From Rhynochetos jubatus (taxonomy: Eukaryota > Chordata > Aves > Eurypygiformes > Rhynochetidae), in NCBI GenBank assembly GCA_027574665.1, contig CM050666.1, positions 4,464,001 through 4,528,000 of the forward strand: a stretch of DNA of 64,000 nucleotides, in the 5' to 3' direction. The notes beneath the pieces are model-generated. The model did no database searches. It was given only the letters and a program-made list of their open reading frames with translations, and was not told where the DNA came from. Both the position numbers and the translations under genes were made by a program. Positions 57,011 through 64,000 of the stretch are shown in pieces. The first letter of the stretch is position 1. Each line of letters begins with the position of its first letter.

Positions 57011-59400
57011 GAGCTGAGGTGACCTGGAGAGGCAGCAAGTCACTTCTGTTGGGCTACCAGGTGCTTGCTGTAGTCACTGGAGGAGGACAGGCAGCTCCAG
57101 AGGGCTGGCCAACCCATTCCAAGGGAGGTAGAAAAGGAATACAGGAGCTCTGTTTCCATTGGCAGTAAATGGAGGTTAACTCCAGGTTAGCCTGAGCTCC
57201 TCTGCCTTGGACTAGGCTAGTGACTAGAAACAGTTTCACGCCAAATGACAGAGGTAGCAACCCAGGGCTGTTGTTCCTGTTGGCCTCTCCTTTAGGGTGC
57301 CCTTGCTTCAATAGCTGTGTGCCCAGCTCTGGCTGATGCCTGTGTCCTTGTTGTAGAGGAGTCTGGCTTCTGAGCCATGAAGCATGAGGTCTTGGGCTAA
57401 GGAGGCTGGAGAAACTGCACACCACCACATCTGCCCACACTGCTGTCCACCTCAGTGCTGCAGGGGTTGGGGTGCCTGTGCAAGGCTGCAGGGGCTGGGA
57501 AGCTTTTGGGTCTGGCTGATATTGAAGAGTATATAGTTCTGAAGTGCTTTCACCCAGCAGGTAATGTCTTTGTAATGCATGAAGTGAGCCTTTGCACAAG
57601 AGAACAGAACAGGACTGTGATACTGCACAGTCTGGAGGAAGCTGGGATTTTGGTTTCTTGGACTGTTCAGGTCAAACATACAAAACCGATTCTGGAAGAG
57701 TCAAAATATTTTCAGAATGAATTTTGTATTTGAGATGTTGAAATCTTGGTGAACAAAATACTGGGAAATGGATATTCCCTCTCAAGAATTTCCTTGTATC
57801 TAGGAAAACCAAAATAATTAATTCTTTAATTTGTTTCATTTCAGTCTTCATCTGGCCAAAATAAATGCTGCCATTTTCCAGCACTGCTAGGATGAAGTCA
57901 GTTGGTCAAACTGCTCTTAAGACACAGCAAACACAACATGTGGCTGGGCTTGCTCCTTTCTATGCACTTGGGATGTCACCAAGCTTGTGCAGAGAGTTTT
58001 CTGCAAGTCTATGCTTGGATGCCACCACCAACTGCCTTTCACTTGGGGACACACAGTATGGGCAGCACCACCCCTTGCCATCAGCTTTCCCTTCACAAGG
58101 TCTGGAATGATGCAATTGTACTGTTACAACAGTGATGCTTTTTGGGGAAAAATGATAGTTAAATATTTTGATTTGTGTTTAGGGCTAGATTCTCTGTGGT
58201 AGCATTCAGCTTTGCTCTGATCTATAGCCTCTGCTGATTTATAGCAATAATTTGACCTATAGAGTAAGTGTGTGCATTTGTTTAAATACCTATTCAGCTC
58301 CATTCCCCCTCTTCCTTCCTTTCCAGCAAGAAACAAGTCAAGAAAGTCAATGCTGAAAGGCTACTTTGCATGGGAAGCCTGGGATTTCTCCCCCTTACTG
58401 CCTTGTCAGCACAGCACCTGCTCCTGCACTGAGCAAAACCCTGAGGTTGTGTCTTGTCCATCAGCAAGAGGAGGGAGGGCTGGGACACATCGATCGTCCT
58501 TGATGAAGGAACCTGGAAGTGGCAGGAAGGAAAGTGCAAGGCCAGATGGGACTTCAGAAAACATCCTTTGCTCCCACCACCTGTGTCCTTCGGAGCAGGG
58601 AGTGCTCAGGTCCACAGAGAAGCTCAAGTGTTTCTTGATGTTATCAATAAATTGTCAGCCTGAATTTCCCTGGATCGCAGAGGGTCACTGGCTGCGGTGT
58701 TGGAGGCATCTTCCTGGGGGAGGGTGTGGAGCAGCCAGTGAGGAGGGTCCTGGGTGTGCAGCACAGCCCCTGAGCCGAGGGCATTGACTGTCCTGCCTGG
58801 AGCAACAGAGGTGTGGGCGTTTGGATCTCTGAACTCCAGCCTCTTCCCCAGGGACCCTGTGAGATTTGTGATTGACAACATCAAATATCCAGCATTCTTA
58901 CTCCTTCCCCTCCTTTTTACCTAAAGTGCTTTTTCCTGCCTCCAGCAGCTGAGTTTCATCACACCGGGGAGGTCCAGCAGCCTGTAACCCCTTGGTAAAA
59001 TCCACTGCTCCCAGAGCACCTAGTTGGCTGGAAAATGCACAGTCACTTTTTGGCTCTAAGCTCAGAGTCCTCTTTGCCAGCCCTCGGGGGAGTAGCCAGG
59101 TTGGCTGAACTGTGTTGTGATGTGATCTCCCCAGGGCTACCAAGAATGATTCTTTCTAAGGTGCTTGATCTTCCCTGTGGTGAAATGCAGTTGGAGTTTG
59201 GCCCTAACTCTGAATCAGCTGCAAACCCAAGGGAATTCCTTGGCACCAGCTTCAAAAACTCCCACACTTCTGGGCCAGGCAGGACCTGAGCACAGCTTGG
59301 CTTTGTGGGCTTGCTGGAGAGCAGACCTGTGCTGGAGAGCCCCTGTGGGAACATTTAGACAGCTTCAAGCTAGATAAATCTACCGCATGTAGGAGAGATG
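57011..59400. other. Intergenic, nothing recognised
   Basis: Open frames (181 codons on minus at 57054-57599; 171 on plus at 58272-58787) carry no recognisable motif. The part at 57680-57860 is AT-rich. No repeat family recognised. Confidence 0.5.
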
Positions 59401-62400
59401 TGGGGATGAGGAGGTAGACATTTCATCAGCTTTGGATGAGTCAAAAATAGGGGTTTAGTCTAGCTGTTTTCACTCTGAGTTGCAGATTCCCCACGAGCCC
59501 TGCACAGGCATTTTAAGCTCCTGAATATAGGCTGGCGTTCCCTAGGTATCTCTCGTGGATCCCTCCGTAGCAGTCCATGGCTCTGTGAGGGTCTGAGAGG
59601 CATGGGCTGAAAACTTTGCTGAGCTGGATGGCACAGCAAAGGCCACACCTCTGCTCTGCCTGAGCTGTCGTGCTCTGCGGTTGCCGATATGCGCTTGCGA
59701 CCTTCAGTACTAGCAGCGTGTGTATCTAGAAAAGCTGAAGCTGAGGACGTTGTGTTGAGGACTGCTCGTTTTCCTGGTTCATTACAGAATCTGCTTGCAA
59801 TGTCAATACTCAGTAACTGGGAGTTGTATTTGCTGAGGTCAGACAAGAGTGTATTTGGGACCTTTTCATTCTTCTCTTACAGCAAAGAGGCTGGGAAATT
59901 GCGGTGATGCAGCGGAGTCCCAGTTCCCTGTTTGCCAAAGCTGGTATGAGTCCAGAACTGCACCTCACGGTAAGAAATGATGTGCCACGTGTCTTCGCAA
60001 ACCGTAGCTTTCTGTAAGATGGATATCTGAGTGCCCTTTATAGCCCGTGGAGCGATGTGGTGGGGATCTCTCTCCCTGCAGATCTGCTGTCTGTTGACGG
60101 GAGAAGACGGCCACACAGTCAGCGCAGATGAGACACTTCACTGCAGATGGTTAAGCTTAAGCAAAATGCATCTATATTGCACTCTCTTGAATTAAATCCC
60201 CAGTTGTTTTGGGAGTCTGTTGCATAGAGGAAAAAGTAGATCATGTTTCACCAGACAATGCCTGAGCTGAAAAACTGTAGCTGGTTTTATAGAAGACGCC
60301 ATTGATTTTTCTCCCATTTGTTTGCAGGAGGGGGAGAGAGAAATCCTTGCAGATTCAAGTCCTCGATGGAGAAGGGGAGCACGGGTGAAGACAGAGTGAG
60401 AGAAGACAGCCACTCCTATGGCTGGCAGCAGTAGGAGAGGGCACGGAGAGCTGCTGCTGCTGCTCCCAGGCTAAGAGCCGTAGCTGAACCATGGGAGAAA
60501 GATTGGGAGTACAGAGATGACTGGTGATCTCCAGCGTAAACACTTCACATCTGCTGGTCCAGTTGAACATGTGGTACCCAAGGTGTGTTTGGGGTTTTGT
60601 GAGAAGAGAAGCAGGATAAAAAAAAAAGTGCTAGAGCTGAAAAGTCAGGGAGTACAGTGAAGTTGAAGATAACTGTCACTCCAGGATGAGTGAGAAAAGA
60701 AAGAGAAACTCAAGTGAGAGGATGGCAAGAGCCTGGCTGGTATGGAGAATGAATCTTTGACTCACCAGAAAAAAATAAAGGGTGGTTTTTTTCCTCTGAT
60801 CCCATCCTGAACTGGGAAAAAACCAGTATCCTAGAATTTCTATGTGTTCAATTCCAAAAGGAAAAAAACCTCTTAGAGTAGTCAACAAATTCCATTTTGG
60901 TAGAAAAGTTGATTTGTTTTGAGTTGAATGTAGAAAATGAATGTCAAGGAAAAGTCATTTCGAAGCAAGAAAGTCCATCCTTTTCGTTGGGGAAAATGTC
61001 AAAAGGGCACACTGACATTTACGTTTTTTTCTCTCTCCACTTTGTTCCTGAACAAAAATTTGCCAAAGCCAACAGGGTGTCATTTTCTGATGGAAATCTG
61101 TTTTGACAAAAATTTTCCAACCAGCTTCACTAGCTATGCGCAAACATTTCCGCTCTCGATTCCAATCTGGATTTGGCAGGGAATGAGGGTAAGGATGAAG
61201 AGGGGCTATTCTTTTCAGTACCCGTCAGTGCTGTATCGCCCTGTCAAAGGACCCAATACTGCTGAAAGCATCCTGCTTCCAGGGAGATCTCAGACCAAGG
61301 TCCACTCTGAGTGGCTGCCCTGGGCAGGAATCAAAGCACTCCCTTAAGGTGAAATGAGGTGAATTAAGGCTGGGTAGCTGCTGTCCCAAAGTTAGGTCCC
61401 AGTTAGACTTCAAATGGGTTGGGTTCCCCCTATTTTTCTCTGCATCAATTTACCACTGCCCCTAGCAATAGAGGATCTCTTGGTGTGTGTATCATGCCTG
61501 GGACTGGCTCAGAAGTTCATCTGGGATTTGTTCATGCTGTAGCCCATAAGCATCTTCTCTCTGGTGTCATGGACTGGGATGTCACTAGGAGGAAAGTCCC
61601 CAGAGCATTTTGTTCAGCTGGGTTGAAATGCAGTTGTAGCTCACCTGAATGGTCCAAGATAGGTAATGCATGCTACTTCTGCCTCTCAGAGGGTTGTTCT
61701 GCCAAGTTACAGGTCTTTCTTACAGTTTTTTGTGTTAATTCTTTATGATGCAGCTCCTGGATCACTGTAGGACAGTAAATGAAGATGGGAATCTTTCTGG
61801 CTTTAGTGGAAGGCAAGATAAGTGTCTGCTTAAGCTGTTTGCTTTTTCTACCATCCTTGGCAAAAGGCTGGCACTTCTAAAGATGGCTAAGGAGGTGGAA
61901 AAACTTTTTGAGGAGTTGGATCAACTCCTTGTTATGGTTAGACTAAATATTAGCTTACACTAGATATCACTTTTAGGTTGTCAGTGTTAAGTGGGATAAA
62001 TTCCACTCCAAACATCTTGCAGAAATGTGCTAGTGAATACAGGAGGGTGAGTGTGTGGAGTTCACTCTCCTCTGGTGGAGGAGGAGAAGGCCTGGGCTGA
62101 CAGAAGATTCTTGGGAAGGATGGAACAGATTCACACAACTCTGCACTTCTGGGTGACATCATCAGCTTGTCTTTAAGAAGGGAACATCCTTGAGGACTGC
62201 AGGCTACAGATCACAGCCAGCTCCTACCTGCTGACAAGGTGCTGCAGAGATGTGTGACAACTGCAGATGGCTATCAGCTCCCGGAGATTGCTTGTCCATG
62301 CTCTCCTGTCCCTTCATTTCACAGAGTGGCACCAAGGGAAAGTGACGGCTGGAATGTCAACTGACCAGGCAACAAAAACACTTGCAAAAATGAAAAGGGA

Positions 62401-63290
62401 GACTTTCAGAATTCTTTTTTCTTTGTTTCTTTCCTGACAAGCTCAGATGTGTGGTGGTTTTGATACTACACCATTTCCCCACTGGGTGAGCTGTTCCTTC
62501 GTGTTATGCATTTGTCCAAAAGCTCCAACGACCAAGTTTAGCTCTTCCTGCAGAACACTGCTGCTTCCTTACATCTACCCACCCTGGTTTAACTGGGCAG
62601 CTGAGCTCCTGTGGCTCACTAGCTGAGCTTGTGGCATGTAACCCTGTTCACTGATAGCTGTCTTAGCCTGGACCACGTGCTTCTGGGCCAAACACGGTGT
62701 TGGCTGTTGCCCTGTGTGCTCAGGACTGGAGGTGCAGGATAGGGAGCTTGATTTAGGGCCAGTTGTAAGAAAACATCTATTCACCCCAAACTCTACAGTG
62801 CCGGTCAGCTCTATTTCTCTCCCTGGTGTACCAGCTAGGTTGGAGGCAGAAATTGATCATCTCCCCATCAGAGCTGCAGAAATGTTTGATATATTTAGAA
62901 GAACTACATGAGAACAGGCTCAAACCATTAGCCTGGGCGTTGGGCATCCCAAAGAATACTCATAGGTATCTGTGAGATCCCGTCACTTGCTTATCTTTGG
63001 ATATTTACAAACCAAAATTGTATATTCTTGCTGTAATTCATCCATAGAACATTTAAATCCACTGCATGTGAAGGAAGAGGTTTGAAAGTGTCTTGTTACA
63101 TTGTGGGATGGTGTCGGGAGGAACCATCCTCCTGGGGACTGAGATGAGGGCCCAAGCCATGCTAGCAGCCTCCTTCCCATACCTACCCCTGGGAGGAGGA
63201 CAGCCCAACTTGCACTTCAGCTCTGAACACAGGGGGCTTGCAAAAAAAAAAAATTCTAAGCACAAGTGCTGGGAAGTTACTGGCAGGAAA
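59401..63290. other. Intergenic, nothing firmly recognised
   Basis: A CCACGTGTC E-box occurs near 59989 and a CTCF-like word at 62067-62080. Part of 59450-60130 looks less repetitive than the flanks but shows no clear motif cluster. No gene, RNA or repeat recognised. Confidence 0.45.
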
Positions 63291-63299
63291 AAAAAAGGC

Positions 63300-63620
63300 C
63301 ACAGCGGCAATAAAATTAATTTCCTTCTCTAATATATACAAGACTTTCTCCAAGAGAATTATGACCCAAGCTGATCAAAGTCTGTAAGTGGTACTTATGC
63401 TATCAGTTTCACCCCCTTAATGCCCTCCTGTCAAAACAAAAACCCTTCGAAAGGCTTTGAGGAAAATCACATGAGCATAATGGCTTTCAAAAAAATGGCC
63501 CTAAGTACTCAGTAACATATACAGAGAAGACTATTAGATGTGCTGGTGTAATTGTACTTATATTCAAATGTAAACATTCTTATATGAGCAAGTTACTGCT
63601 TACCCACAGGGCAGAACACA
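63300..63620. promoter_or_regulatory. Candidate conserved element near the window end
   Basis: AT-leaning, repeat-free block with AATAAAATTAATTTCC, CTGATCAAAGTC (TCF/LEF), ACCCTTCGAAAGGC, CACATGAGCATAATGGC and GTGTAATTGTAC. Texture-based call. Confidence 0.28.
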
Positions 63621-64000
63621 GGAGAATCAGGCTGAAAATGCTTGGGTTATCAGGGGAAAGCAGGGGAGGGGTTGGCAGTGGTGGGAACTTTGCCCTAAGA
63701 CAGGATGGTGACTTTAGGCAGAATTAGATAAAAGGGGAAGGGACGGGGTGGGGGAAGGATGGGGCTTATTAAAGGACCATTTTCAACTATACAGAGGGTG
63801 GATGAAATTCAGGCAGGGTATAACTGTGCTGCCGTGTTGCTCTCAGGTATGAGTCAGAGACATCAAACTATCTGATCCTTTATCTGCTGTAATGTGATTG
63901 TTTGAACATGTTCTTGGTGGATTTAGTGCTGCTCTGACAGCTCTGGGAACCAGAGTCCTTGGTGTATTCCCAGAATAGATGGACCTGGCAGTGCTATGTC
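63621..64000. other. Intergenic to window end
   Basis: A purine-rich patch with AGATAAAAGG (GATA word) near 63728 and a TGAGTCAGAG AP-1-like word near 63850. No gene seen. Confidence 0.4.

Noticed and set aside
57054-57599. 181-codon minus-strand frame
   Set aside because: Unrecognisable product in GC-rich DNA next to an LTR-like repeat.
10931-64000. RBM19 exons expected next to TBX5
   Set aside because: I searched by eye for RNA-recognition-motif coding sequence and found none. The gene probably lies beyond the window.
1-64000. tRNA, rRNA, CRISPR, bacterial operon or phage features
   Set aside because: None seen. The window is vertebrate nuclear DNA.

Overview
The window is non-coding-rich vertebrate DNA holding the 3' end of one recognisable protein-coding gene, the T-box transcription factor TBX5, on the + strand, followed by about 53 kb with no gene I can identify. 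The organism is almost certainly a bird. The TBX5 residues differ from mammalian TBX5 at scattered positions. Two truncated elements carry the typical avian CR1 LINE 3' end (the ATTCTATG tail and the GGTTTGGGTTGGAAGGGACC block), and repeats are sparse overall. I cannot name the species.

Layout. Bases 1-123 are the end of intron 7. Bases 124-350 are coding exon 8 (227 nt). Bases 351-8718 are intron 8. Bases 8719-9302 are the last coding exon, ending in TAA. The 3' UTR starts at 9303 and probably runs to about 10930, where an AATAAA (10908) is followed by a GT-rich stretch. Upstream AATAAA motifs at 9345, 9383 and 9781 could give shorter messages. The two exons encode only the C-terminal part of TBX5, after the DNA-binding T-box: the linker, the second nuclear localisation signal (split by intron 8) and the transactivation region.

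From about 10.9 kb to the end is intergenic. In the vertebrate synteny I know, the neighbour on this side is RBM19, and this interval holds long-range TBX5 heart enhancers in mammals. No RBM19 exon is visible. Every open frame there is short and unlike any protein I know. What can be seen is: a degenerate CR1 reverse-transcriptase fragment (about 16.04-16.64 kb), a CR1 3' end (45.1 kb), an old interspersed repeat (37.47-37.77 kb), a possible hAT remnant, a possible LTR-like element (56.3-57.0 kb), simple repeats, two strong G-quadruplex motifs, several unusually exact inverted repeats, and AT-rich blocks dense in GATA, T-box, TCF/LEF, MEF2, CArG or homeodomain words that are my candidates for conserved enhancers.

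The window probably works as one regulatory unit: the TBX5 C-terminus and 3' UTR plus downstream cis-regulatory DNA. All enhancer calls are inference from composition and motifs and need a cross-species alignment. I found no new multi-gene system.
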